From the NCBI GenBank assembly GCA_043778625.1, contig JAYWFU010000078.1, positions 1-21,145 on the forward strand: a stretch of DNA of 21,145 bases, in the 5' to 3' direction. The stretch's first letter is position 1. Each line of letters starts with the position of its first letter. Under the pieces are notes generated by a model that saw nothing but the letters and a program-made list of their open reading frames with translations, did not search any database and was not told where the DNA came from. This DNA comes from JACMRI01 sp043778625 (lineage in GTDB: Bacteria; Bacteroidota; Bacteroidia; UBA4408). The position numbers and the translations under genes were made by a program. This document shows positions 12,886 through 21,145 of the stretch, one piece after another.

Positions 12886-15789
12886 CTATTTTAGTAGTGT
12901 AACCGAGCCTACTAGTCCTTTGTGTTTTACGTCAAACACATCGGTATATTCCATTTTCCAGTTATATACTTCCTGTTGGCTAAGTTTACTTTCGCGGAGG
13001 TCGGTACCGTCCCAGCCTTTGCTATTAATATCGTTAATACGTGCAATTACAGTTCCGTATCTGTTAAATATAGTTACGTCCAGCCCCTTAATATTGCTAC
13101 CTTGCACCATAAAATAATCATTTAACCCATCGCCATCGGGGCTAAAGGCATTGGGCACATACACCGTACTTACTGGCGTTACTCGCACTGGGTGGCTTAT
13201 GCTATCAGTACAGCCTTTGTTAGTTGTTACTAATTGTTTGATAATGTAACTACCTGAGTCTTGGTACTGATACACATATTCAGCCACAGGTTGCAATGGC
13301 GTTGGGTTAATGTCTTGCCTACCGTCGCCATTATTATACTCCCAAATTATAGTATTAGCTAAGTGCGATTGGTCAATAATTATTAACTCAGGATTAAGCG
13401 AACTAACTGTGGTTTCGCTTAGCTTAAAATTAGCTTTGGGCATAGGGTACATTTCAACACTATCCTTTAACAATAAAGTATCGGTACACCCTACCGTGGT
13501 GGTAATAATTAGTTGCACACTATTTAGTTGGGTGGTATCGCTAGTGTTGTTATAGCAATGTGTAGTAGTTGCTTTTGTTGATGTGTTATCGCTTGCTTTA
13601 GTGGTGCTGTAATCACCAAAGTTCCAATTGTAAGCGGCAATAGTTTCAATTATTGGTGCTGAATTTTGCGTACTTACGTCAGTAAAATTCACACACAATG
13701 GTGTGCAGCCCTTGTTATTACTTAATGTGTAATTAGCCACAGGCTTAGCGTGTACGGTTATGTTTACGTTGGTGCTATCGGCACAGCCGTGATTACTTGT
13801 TACTACTAATTTGCTTGCGTAATTACCACTTATAGCGTGGTTATAATTTATAGTTTGATTTAAACCTGTAACCGTTTGCGTTTGTCCGTTGCCCCAATTA
13901 ATAACCATGTTTGCCATTGCACTATTATCAGTACCTGTGGCAATGGTTGATGCGTTGCTAAATACTACTGGCATTGGGTAGCAAGGCGCTGTTACACTAT
14001 AATTAGCTTTGGGCAACGCCCACACAATTACAGATTGTGCTAAGGTATCGGCACAGCCATTATTAGTTTTAACAATTAAGTTGGCCACAGGGGCGGTTTG
14101 CGTTGCTGTAAGTGGGTAAGTGTACGTTGTATTTGGTGTAGTAGCGTCGGTAGTATAATTACTACCATCAAAATTATACGTCCATATATAACTATTTATA
14201 GCATCGGTAAACCCAGCAGGAGTTATTAATGTACTTGTGTTTGAAAATGTATTGCTATTGTTTAGGCAAACGCTATCCACTGTAAAAATAGCCTGTGGCG
14301 TAGGATAAATTTGTACTGTTTTTTTGAGTGTATCTATACAATTATTAGCATCAGTAACTATTAATGCAATATTTTTAGTACCTGCTACACTATAGGTTGA
14401 GGTAGGGTTAGTTAAGTTACTTACTTTAGTGTCTAATAACCAGCTGTAGCTAAGCATTCCCATTGTACCAGCTCCGTTAGTGCTAGTGTTATTAAATTGT
14501 ATGTTATCATTTTTTTCGCACCCATTATTAACTGTAAAGTTAGGGCTAGGTAAGCAGTGCACACTTACGGGTTTGGTAACAGGTATGGCTGCACAGCCGC
14601 TATCATTAACAGCCTCTAAGGTTACATTGTACGCAGAGGTACAGTTGGTGTAAGTAAACGTAGGATTTTTTATATTGCTTGAGTCCGCTACGTTTGTAGT
14701 GCCAAAACTCCATTTCCAACGTTTAATACCTATACTACTTGTACTATTGTTAGTAAACAATGTTGGATTTTTTAAGCACTCGGTAGTAGCAGTAAAATCA
14801 AGCACTGGTACTGAGTTTAATGCCACCATAATAGTGTCCTCACCATCGCATTGCGGAAAAGTACCTGTTGTTTTTACAATATATTGCCCTGTAGTATTTA
14901 CAGATATTGCTTGCGTAGTTGATGCATTAGCATCGTTCCATAAATACGATGCAAACGATGTGTTGCAGGTAATTGTTTGTGGCGTACCATTGTCGCACAG
15001 GCTAATATCAGCCCCCAAAAAACCAGTTAGTACCACTAAGTTAGCCGCCCAAGTATTAAGTGTGGTTAGTAGTGCATTATCATTAGCTATGAGCGCATAG
15101 TGCATTTTTGCAATAGCCGCAGCATGCCTAACCACCTCTGCCGAACTCGCAAAATTATAATACGGATATTGTACCTCCCCCTGTATATACAATGTACCAT
15201 TGCCCATAACTGGGCGAGAAGGGTATACCGCACAAAGCCCCTCTATTAACGAACAAGTTGGTAAATTAGTGTTGCGCTGGTGCGTTACATTAAGCGGACT
15301 AAAATTAGCAAAACTAGCATACGTTGTGGTGGAGCCTGTTAAGGTTGCATCAGGCGATAAATGCCAAGGCCCTAATGAGTTATGAAACCTTGGCGGGTTT
15401 GATGTGCCTGAAGCATTACTCGGTGTTTCGGTTATAGCCCCACCAGTAACGGTGTTCCAAATAGTTTTCATAAACTGCCCTCCTCCACTAATGTTACCAC
15501 CCTCAGTACTTAACACCACATGCCCTCCCGCTTGCACAAAAGCAACTAAGGCATTGGCAAAGGCTAAGGAGTGTCCGTTGTTTTCAAACGTATTTACAAT
15601 AACAACTTGGTAGCCTGCAAAATTAGTTATTTCGCCACCTGTGGTATAAGTTACGTTTGCTGCGCCAAACGCAGCGTCGTAAGATGCTTTTTCGCCAGCA
15701 GTATTAAACCCTACAGAGTAAATACTAACAGTTTGTGCTAGTGCTAATTTAGTACATAACAGTAGCACAATAAGTATTGTTTTTTTCAT
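12886..15789 (-). CDS. T9SS type B secreted protein with Rossmann-like head and six PKD-like domains
   Basis: The 967-residue product has a signal peptide (1-19). Its head (20 to about 245) shows alternating strands and helices (VSIYSVGFNT, YQVVIVNTF, FVQAGGHVVLSTEGGN), reminiscent of ThuA or glutamine-amidotransferase-like Rossmann folds; no catalytic triad can be assigned. An Ig-like domain with paired cysteines (about 261-325, CNTSFASYLWNDANASTTQ) follows. Six PKD-like modules then run at about 327-410, 413-495, 497-590, 592-680, 682-781 and 782-870. The last 95 residues (873-967) are the type B T9SS sorting domain, with YVPNAFSPDGDGLNDYF, GWDGTD and YNWKMEYTD. The protein should cross the inner membrane by Sec and the outer membrane by the T9SS. 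It starts 32 bp after the upstream paralogue ends, with no promoter seen in the gap, so it is probably the last gene of an operon. Confidence 0.88.
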   Translation of the reverse strand: MKKTILIVLLLCTKLALAQTVSIYSVGFNTAGEKASYDAAFGAANVTYTTGGEITNFAGYQVVIVNTFENNGHSLAFANALVAFVQAGGHVVLSTEGGNISGGGQFMKTIWNTVTGGAITETPSNASGTSNPPRFHNSLGPWHLSPDATLTGSTTTYASFANFSPLNVTHQRNTNLPTCSLIEGLCAVYPSRPVMGNGTLYIQGEVQYPYYNFASSAEVVRHAAAIAKMHYALIANDNALLTTLNTWAANLVVLTGFLGADISLCDNGTPQTITCNTSFASYLWNDANASTTQAISVNTTGQYIVKTTGTFPQCDGEDTIMVALNSVPVLDFTATTECLKNPTLFTNNSTSSIGIKRWKWSFGTTNVADSSNIKNPTFTYTNCTSAYNVTLEAVNDSGCAAIPVTKPVSVHCLPSPNFTVNNGCEKNDNIQFNNTSTNGAGTMGMLSYSWLLDTKVSNLTNPTSTYSVAGTKNIALIVTDANNCIDTLKKTVQIYPTPQAIFTVDSVCLNNSNTFSNTSTLITPAGFTDAINSYIWTYNFDGSNYTTDATTPNTTYTYPLTATQTAPVANLIVKTNNGCADTLAQSVIVWALPKANYSVTAPCYPMPVVFSNASTIATGTDNSAMANMVINWGNGQTQTVTGLNQTINYNHAISGNYASKLVVTSNHGCADSTNVNITVHAKPVANYTLSNNKGCTPLCVNFTDVSTQNSAPIIETIAAYNWNFGDYSTTKASDNTSTKATTTHCYNNTSDTTQLNSVQLIITTTVGCTDTLLLKDSVEMYPMPKANFKLSETTVSSLNPELIIIDQSHLANTIIWEYNNGDGRQDINPTPLQPVAEYVYQYQDSGSYIIKQLVTTNKGCTDSISHPVRVTPVSTVYVPNAFSPDGDGLNDYFMVQGSNIKGLDVTIFNRYGTVIARINDINSKGWDGTDLRESKLSQQEVYNWKMEYTDVFDVKHKGLVGSVTLLK

Positions 15790-15821
15790 TTTACTAGTAA
15801 TTTTTTCTTGTGATATTAACT

Positions 15822-18800
15822 TTATTTCAACATTATAACCGTTCCCACAAGACCCTTGTGTTTGGTGTTAAACACATCGGTATAGCTTAGTTTCCAATTG
15901 TATACCTCTTGTTGGCTCATTATCCCTTGGCGGATGTCGGTGCCGTCCCAGCCCTTACTGGTGGGGCTTGTTATGCGGGCTATTACTTCGCCCCAACGGT
16001 CAAATATTATTAAATCTAATTCTTTAATATTAATACCCTTTACCATAAAATAATCGTTGATGTTATCGCCGTTAGGAGTAAACGCATTGGGTATGTATAT
16101 ACTGTATATTGGGTTTACACGCACTGGTTTACTAATACTATCTGCACAACCTTTGTTGGTTTGTACTAATTGTTTAATAATATAGGTGCCACTGTCTTTG
16201 TACTGATACACATACTCCGCAATAGGTTGCAATGGAGTTGGGTTAATGTCTTGTTTTACATCGCCGTTATTATAATTCCAGGTAATGGTATAGGCTAAGT
16301 GCGATTCGTCTTTAATTTTTAATTCGGGGTTTAGCATATCTACCGTGCTTGGGCTTACCTTAAAGTCTGCCACTGGCAACGGATACACCGCTATGCTGTC
16401 TCGCATTATTAATGTGTCTTTACAACCTGTGGTAGTGGTAATAATTAGTTGCGAGGTGTGTAGTTGTGTGGTGTCAGTAGGGTTAGTATAGCAATGTTTG
16501 GCGTTAGTGGTAGTAGCTTTATTATCGCTTGATTTACTCACGTTATAATCCCCAAAATTCCAATTATAGGTGGTAATTGTTTCAGTTGCGGGTGCTGCAT
16601 TTTGTGTACTAATGTTTACAAAATTGACACACAATGGCTCACAACCTTTGGCAGGTAAAGCGGTGTAATTAGCCACTGGCTTGGCATGTACGGTTATAGG
16701 CACATTTAGGCTATCGGCACACCCATGGTTGCTGGTTACTACTAATTTGCTAATGTAGTTTCCGCTTGCGGCGTGGTTATAATTTATGGTTTGATTTAAA
16801 CCTGTAACGGGTTGCGTTTGCCCATTGCCCCAATTAATAACCATGCTTACCATTGCGCTATTGTCAGTGCCCGTGGCAATGGTTGATGCGTTGCTAAACG
16901 TTATTGCTGTTGGGTAGCAAGGAGCCGTCATACTATAATTAGCCTTGGGTAATGGCCACACAATTACGGGTTTGCTCACGGTATCAGCACAGTTGTGGTT
17001 GGTAGTAACAATAAGCATTGCCACAGGTTTAGTTTGTGTGGCAGGCAGTGTGTATATGTGCGAGGTATTAGGCGTAGTAGCGTTGGTGGTGTAGTTGGTA
17101 CCATCAAAGCTGTAGTTCCATACTTGGCTTTGCACAGCATCGGTAAAGCCAGCAGGCACACTTAGTGTGGAGGTATTAGTAAAGGCATTGGCTATGTTAA
17201 GGCACACACTATCCACCATAAAGTTAGCCACAGGTTTAGGGTAAATTACCAATGGTTTTGTGGTGTCTTTACTACACCCAAAGCCGTCAATTACGTTTAA
17301 ATTAATACTGTAATTACCTGCTGCGGTATAGGTATAGCTGGCGTTGGTACTAGTTACTGGTACTGGCGATAACCCCAAGCGCCACTTGCTAATTAGTGCG
17401 CTGGTAGTGCCTGCACCATTGGTGCTGGTATTGGTAAATTGTATTTTATCGTCGTACTCGCAACCATTGCTGAACGTAAAGTTAGGCATAGGTAAGCAGT
17501 GTACTATCACAAGATTGGTGGCTACGCCCACACAGCCGCTATCGCTGGTTACTACTAGTGTGGCATTGTTAGGGGCGTTGTTACATTTATTATAGATGTA
17601 AGTTGGATTTTGAATATTGGCCGTTGGTACAGGAGTAATGCCTGTGCCTCCAAATACCCATGCCCAACTTTTAAGGCTACCATTGGCCACGGTGCTATTG
17701 TCAGTAAAGGTGGTAGTGCCTTTGAAACAAGCGCTGTCGCTGGTGAAGGCTGCAGTAGGTAAAGGAAACGTATTTACAGGTTTTATAATTGTATCGCTAC
17801 AACCTTTGTCGGTGGTAACTATTAATGCTGCGTTATGAGGCGTAGCAATTGATGGACTAATGTAAGTGTAACTACCATTTTGAGTAGTGGCATCTTGTAT
17901 AAATGTATTGGCAGTGTATTCATAATCCCACTGATAACTTGTTATATTATCAGTAATTCCTGCAGGATTAGTAAGGGTAGAAACATCTGTAAATACAGTA
18001 CTTTGGTTAGCACATGCATTTAATATTCCAAATTTAGCCGTAGGTTTAGGATGAATAGTTATATTTTTAATAATGGAGTCGATACAACCATCAGTGCTTG
18101 TCGTAATTAATTTTACTGGGTAAATTCCAGCAAGGCCAACTGTAATGCTAGGGCTTTGTAATGTACTTGATAGTACGTTTGCATTGGTTGGGAAAATCCA
18201 TTTCCATTGTGTTGTGTTAGTGGATAAATCAGTAAATTGAGTGGATTTAGGAGTACTATTTTCGCACGGCTCGTTAAACGAAAAATTAGGCACAGGATTA
18301 GGTGAAGCGGGTACATTTACAATATGATTAGTTTCGTAACAATATCTATCAATAATATTACAAGTATATGTACCTGATGCTAAACTATCAATACTAGCTG
18401 TAGTTTGTGGCGGAACGGTATTCCACTTAAAATAGTAAGTAGGTAATCCGTCTGATAGCGTTAAATTAATTGTACCCGTATTTTGCCCTCCACAAGAAGC
18501 AGTTGAAGTGGTAGTAATAGTGTAGGGAGTATAAGTGGTGGTACACCCTCCTAAGTCAAACGAACCAACAAAATCTGCCCCACAAGCATATACCACCCCT
18601 TGTTTAAAAAACAACAAATCATATACCGCCCCTGGTGTAGTTACTGAAGTTATTTGTGCAAATGTATTATCAAATTTGTATATACCATTCATGCTTCCAG
18701 CATACACATTATCGCATCTATCTACTCCTAAACCACTACAATTGTGAGAACTTCCGCTAGGTATAGTACCTGTGGCAGATACCGTTCCTAAAGTAGTTTT

Positions 18801-20219
18801 CCCTCTTTTATTAAGTGTGAGTCCATCCGATAAATATATATCATCGAACCCTACAATTATTCCATTGTAGCCTATGAACCCACCTGTAATATAATTTTCG
18901 CCATACTCACTAAACGTACTATAACCATCAGGTACGTCGTCAATAATAGCAGGGGTAGGACTCATGTGTGTAATATTGCCCAAATGCATTGAGTATAAGC
19001 TAGCATCTATATCAGTGGTTATAGATCGTGTTTCAAAACCAGCGGTAATGCCATTGCTCAAGGCTCCAGTGTTGATATCTAACTTTGCTAAGTTTCCCCC
19101 TCCCTCTAATCCAACTCCACCAACAAATAAATATTGTTTACAAGGGTCAAATGATAAACGCCACTGTTCGTAGCCTCCACTAACTGACCATACCACAGTT
19201 CCATTAGCATCTAATTTTTCTCGGCGTCCATTACAACAGCCATTCGTTCTGTAAACATTTCCTACCTTATCTACTTCAATATCGCCTGCATACGTATAAT
19301 CATCTACAAAATTGTATGTCCATAAAAGTGTTCCCGATGTTGAGTATTTTTGTATTCCTTGCTTGCCCTGTATGTAAACATTCCCTGTAGTGTCGCGTTT
19401 AATATCGTAAGCGTCATTGTTGGGTATTCCTGCGGTTACTATCCAAGGGTCTATAGTAATATTACGTGCTGCATTTACATTATCTAGCGTAAAATTTACT
19501 ACGTTATTTTTGTTTAATGTGTAAGTTGCATTTATTTTTTCATATTCATTATCCGTATAATAAACTACTGGCGCATAATCTATTAGGTTAGCAATAGTAT
19601 TTTTGGCTACTATGTTTTTATCCTTATCTAATACTAACGATTTCGCATTATGGTATTTTATTTTAATATCGTTTATGTTACTCCCAGCACGGGCTAGTAT
19701 ATTATATTTCAAGCCTTTTTCAGTATGAAATAGCACCTCAATATCAATATTGTTATATATATTTCTATATACTAATTTGTTGTAGCCATTAGCGTGTGTT
19801 ATACCATTAGCATAATTATAATAAGCCTCTGAAATATTTTGTCCCTCTACTGTTGCATTCGCATTCGCTCCTAAAAACTCTAATTCAAGTTGGTCTTTTT
19901 GCACTTTTATACGGGCTAGCATTTCGCGTTTCTCCTCCTCCATATCTTTCTTCCCATGTTTTTCTTCTTCCATAGGTTTATAAGTGGTTTTTGTAAAAGC
20001 GCATATAAAACTTTTAGGCGTAAAATAATACGCATTAGTTACGTTATCGCAGCCAAACACTACTGGTGCATCGGTAGCCGATTTTATAGTTGTGTACTGC
20101 CCTTTGTTTTGCACAAACAACTTATCATTAAAGGGTTTGCGCACCCAATTGGTACCGCCTGCAAAAGCATCTAACGATATACTTATAAATATGCTTGCAA
20201 TGAATAATAATATTTTCAT
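15822..20219 (-). CDS. T9SS type B giant secreted protein: DUF7948-like head, propeller, PKD stalk
   Basis: The 1465-residue product has a signal peptide (1-20). The N-terminal domain (about 30-258) carries FVQNKGQ and ...ITIDPW, the pattern of the DUF7948/SBBP-associated heads common in Bacteroidota secreted proteins. A charged insertion rich in Glu and Lys (about 82-110) interrupts it. Residues about 260-560 contain NHL/SBBP-like propeller blades (DIKRDTTGNVYIQG, EVDKVGNVYRTNG, GVDRCDNVYAGS). A SprB-like Ig module (565-637, SCGGQNTGTINLTLSDG) precedes eight PKD-like modules (about 643-1369). The final 94 residues are the type B sorting domain (YIPNAFTPNGDNINDYF, GWDGTDIR, YNWKLSYTD). Gaps to its neighbours are 8 bp upstream and 32 bp downstream, so all three paralogues look cotranscribed. 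The C-terminal third is nearly identical to that of the upstream gene. It probably acts as a surface-displayed or released adhesin- or scaffold-type protein; ligand unknown. Confidence 0.9.
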   Translation of the reverse strand: MKILLFIASIFISISLDAFAGGTNWVRKPFNDKLFVQNKGQYTTIKSATDAPVVFGCDNVTNAYYFTPKSFICAFTKTTYKPMEEEKHGKKDMEEEKREMLARIKVQKDQLELEFLGANANATVEGQNISEAYYNYANGITHANGYNKLVYRNIYNNIDIEVLFHTEKGLKYNILARAGSNINDIKIKYHNAKSLVLDKDKNIVAKNTIANLIDYAPVVYYTDNEYEKINATYTLNKNNVVNFTLDNVNAARNITIDPWIVTAGIPNNDAYDIKRDTTGNVYIQGKQGIQKYSTSGTLLWTYNFVDDYTYAGDIEVDKVGNVYRTNGCCNGRREKLDANGTVVWSVSGGYEQWRLSFDPCKQYLFVGGVGLEGGGNLAKLDINTGALSNGITAGFETRSITTDIDASLYSMHLGNITHMSPTPAIIDDVPDGYSTFSEYGENYITGGFIGYNGIIVGFDDIYLSDGLTLNKRGKTTLGTVSATGTIPSGSSHNCSGLGVDRCDNVYAGSMNGIYKFDNTFAQITSVTTPGAVYDLLFFKQGVVYACGADFVGSFDLGGCTTTYTPYTITTTSTASCGGQNTGTINLTLSDGLPTYYFKWNTVPPQTTASIDSLASGTYTCNIIDRYCYETNHIVNVPASPNPVPNFSFNEPCENSTPKSTQFTDLSTNTTQWKWIFPTNANVLSSTLQSPSITVGLAGIYPVKLITTSTDGCIDSIIKNITIHPKPTAKFGILNACANQSTVFTDVSTLTNPAGITDNITSYQWDYEYTANTFIQDATTQNGSYTYISPSIATPHNAALIVTTDKGCSDTIIKPVNTFPLPTAAFTSDSACFKGTTTFTDNSTVANGSLKSWAWVFGGTGITPVPTANIQNPTYIYNKCNNAPNNATLVVTSDSGCVGVATNLVIVHCLPMPNFTFSNGCEYDDKIQFTNTSTNGAGTTSALISKWRLGLSPVPVTSTNASYTYTAAGNYSINLNVIDGFGCSKDTTKPLVIYPKPVANFMVDSVCLNIANAFTNTSTLSVPAGFTDAVQSQVWNYSFDGTNYTTNATTPNTSHIYTLPATQTKPVAMLIVTTNHNCADTVSKPVIVWPLPKANYSMTAPCYPTAITFSNASTIATGTDNSAMVSMVINWGNGQTQPVTGLNQTINYNHAASGNYISKLVVTSNHGCADSLNVPITVHAKPVANYTALPAKGCEPLCVNFVNISTQNAAPATETITTYNWNFGDYNVSKSSDNKATTTNAKHCYTNPTDTTQLHTSQLIITTTTGCKDTLIMRDSIAVYPLPVADFKVSPSTVDMLNPELKIKDESHLAYTITWNYNNGDVKQDINPTPLQPIAEYVYQYKDSGTYIIKQLVQTNKGCADSISKPVRVNPIYSIYIPNAFTPNGDNINDYFMVKGINIKELDLIIFDRWGEVIARITSPTSKGWDGTDIRQGIMSQQEVYNWKLSYTDVFNTKHKGLVGTVIMLK

Positions 20220-20227
20220 AATCTAAT

Positions 20228-21145
20228 TTATTTTAACATTGTAACCGTACCCACAAGGCCTTTGTGTTTGGTGTTAAACACATCGGTATAGCTTAGTTTC
20301 CAATTATATACTTCTTGTTGGATAAGTTTTCCTTCGCGGATGTCGGTGCCATCCCAACCCTTACTGGTAGGGCTTGTTATGCGGGCTATTACTTCGCCCC
20401 AGCGGTCAAATATCACTAAATCTAACTCCTTAATGTTAATGCCTTTTACCATAAAATAATCGTTAATGTTATCACCATTAGGGCTAAACACATTAGGCAC
20501 GTATATAGTGTATATAGGGTTTACACGCACTGGCTTACTTATGCTATCGGCACAGCCTTTGTTGGTTTGTACTAATTGTTTAATAATGTAAGTACCACTA
20601 TCTTTGTACTGGTACACATATTCCGCAATAGGTTGCAATGGCGTTGGGTTAACGCTTTGCTTTACTTCGCCATTATTATAATTCCAGGTAATGGTATACC
20701 CTAAGTGCGACTCGTCTTTAATTTTTAATTCGGGGTTTAGCATATCTACCGTGCTTGGGCTAACCTTAAAGCCTGCCTCTGGCAACGGATACACTGCTAT
20801 GCTATCCACTAGAGTTAGTGTGTCTTTACAACCTGTGGTGGTGGTAATAATTAGTTGGGTGGTGTGTAGTTGTGTGGTGTCAGTAGGGTTAGTATAGCAA
20901 TGTTTGGCTTTGGTGGTAGTAGCTTTATTATCGCTGCTTTTGCTTACATTATAATCTCCAAAATTCCAATTATAGGTGGCAATTGTTTCAGTTACTGGTG
21001 CTGCATTTTGTGTGCTTGTGTTTATAAAATTTACACACAACGGCTCGCAACCTTTGGCAGGCAAGGCGGTGTAATTAGCCACTGGCTTGGCGTGTACTGT
21101 TATAGGCACATTTAGGCTATCAGCACAACCATGATTGCTGGTTAC
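20228..21145 (-). CDS. T9SS type B secreted protein, C-terminal part only
   Basis: The frame is open from the right edge to the stop at 20228, giving 305 residues of the C-terminus; the N-terminus lies outside the window. A GTG at 21109 is internal and is not a start, because the frame continues upstream with VTSNHGCADSLNVPITVH exactly as in the next gene. It contains the end of one PKD-like module, two complete modules and the type B sorting domain (YVPNVFSPNGDNINDYF, GWDGTDIREG, YNWKLSYTD). By hand alignment, about 25 of the last 293 residues differ from the downstream paralogue. Changes cluster in loops such as TLV/IMR and EAG/VAD. It ends 8 bp before the start of that gene, so it is the upstream member of the same operon. 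Confidence 0.9.
   Translation of the reverse strand, partial: VTSNHGCADSLNVPITVHAKPVANYTALPAKGCEPLCVNFINTSTQNAAPVTETIATYNWNFGDYNVSKSSDNKATTTKAKHCYTNPTDTTQLHTTQLIITTTTGCKDTLTLVDSIAVYPLPEAGFKVSPSTVDMLNPELKIKDESHLGYTITWNYNNGEVKQSVNPTPLQPIAEYVYQYKDSGTYIIKQLVQTNKGCADSISKPVRVNPIYTIYVPNVFSPNGDNINDYFMVKGINIKELDLVIFDRWGEVIARITSPTSKGWDGTDIREGKLIQQEVYNWKLSYTDVFNTKHKGLVGTVTMLK

Noticed and set aside
14675..15100. Antisense frame of 141 codons within the 967-residue protein gene
   Set aside because: It is opposite a clear coding frame with conserved domains and has no recognisable product; the other plus-strand frames across 9500-21115 are rejected for the same reason.
20228..21109. A complete 293-residue protein starting at 21109
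   Set aside because: The supposed start is an internal GTG; the frame continues to the window edge with sequence matching the paralogue, so the gene is partial.

Overview
The window comes from an AT-rich member of the Bacteroidota, probably a Chitinophagales/Sphingobacteria-type lineage. The clues are three large secreted proteins, at least two with complete N-termini, that end in the type B (gliding-motility-associated) C-terminal sorting domain of the type IX secretion system (T9SS); promoter elements of the form TAnnTTTG instead of a sigma-70 -10 box; few visible Shine-Dalgarno sequences; and a miaB / sigma-54 regulator pair. No tRNA, rRNA, transposase, prophage or CRISPR array was seen. 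Family assignments rest on motifs read by eye, without database searches.

Layout. (1) 1-2628, minus strand: a sigma-54 enhancer-binding regulator cut by the left edge, directly downstream of miaB. A promoter just upstream of miaB decides its start codon. (2) 2629-2907: divergent regulatory region with nested inverted repeats. (3) 2908-4811, plus strand: a small Crp/Fnr-type regulator and two small predicted outer-membrane beta-barrel proteins, closed by a strong bidirectional hairpin at 4867-4903. (4) 4927-6816, minus strand: dnaK, standing alone with its own promoter and a leader of about 100 nt. (5) 7035-7734, plus strand: a DUF3820-type protein and a conserved-looking hypothetical, in an apparent two-gene operon divergent from dnaK. 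(6) 7735-8567: a non-coding stretch with a 21-unit tandem array of a 21-bp repeat, bracketed by copies of a palindromic element with GTTCGTG/CACGAAC arms. (7) 8568-12719, minus strand: two secreted, fibre-like proteins with a shared N-terminal module (NVGIG..TP..), one carrying YadA-head-like repeats. A 20-bp-arm GC-rich hairpin lies between them. (8) 12886-21145, minus strand: three very large or partial T9SS type B proteins packed with PKD/Ig-like domains, separated by only 8 and 32 bp and sharing nearly identical C-terminal blocks.

How the genes may work together. The right half (8568-21145) looks like a surface/secretome island. The three PKD proteins should be exported by Sec, cross the outer membrane through the T9SS and be displayed or released. 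They differ in their N-terminal heads while keeping a shared C-terminal stalk and sorting domain. The left half is mostly housekeeping: tRNA modification, chaperone and regulators. The most unusual DNA is the helically phased 21-bp array at 7940-8389. The most unusual protein-level feature is the tandem family of PKD/T9SS proteins with swapped heads and apparently homogenised tails.
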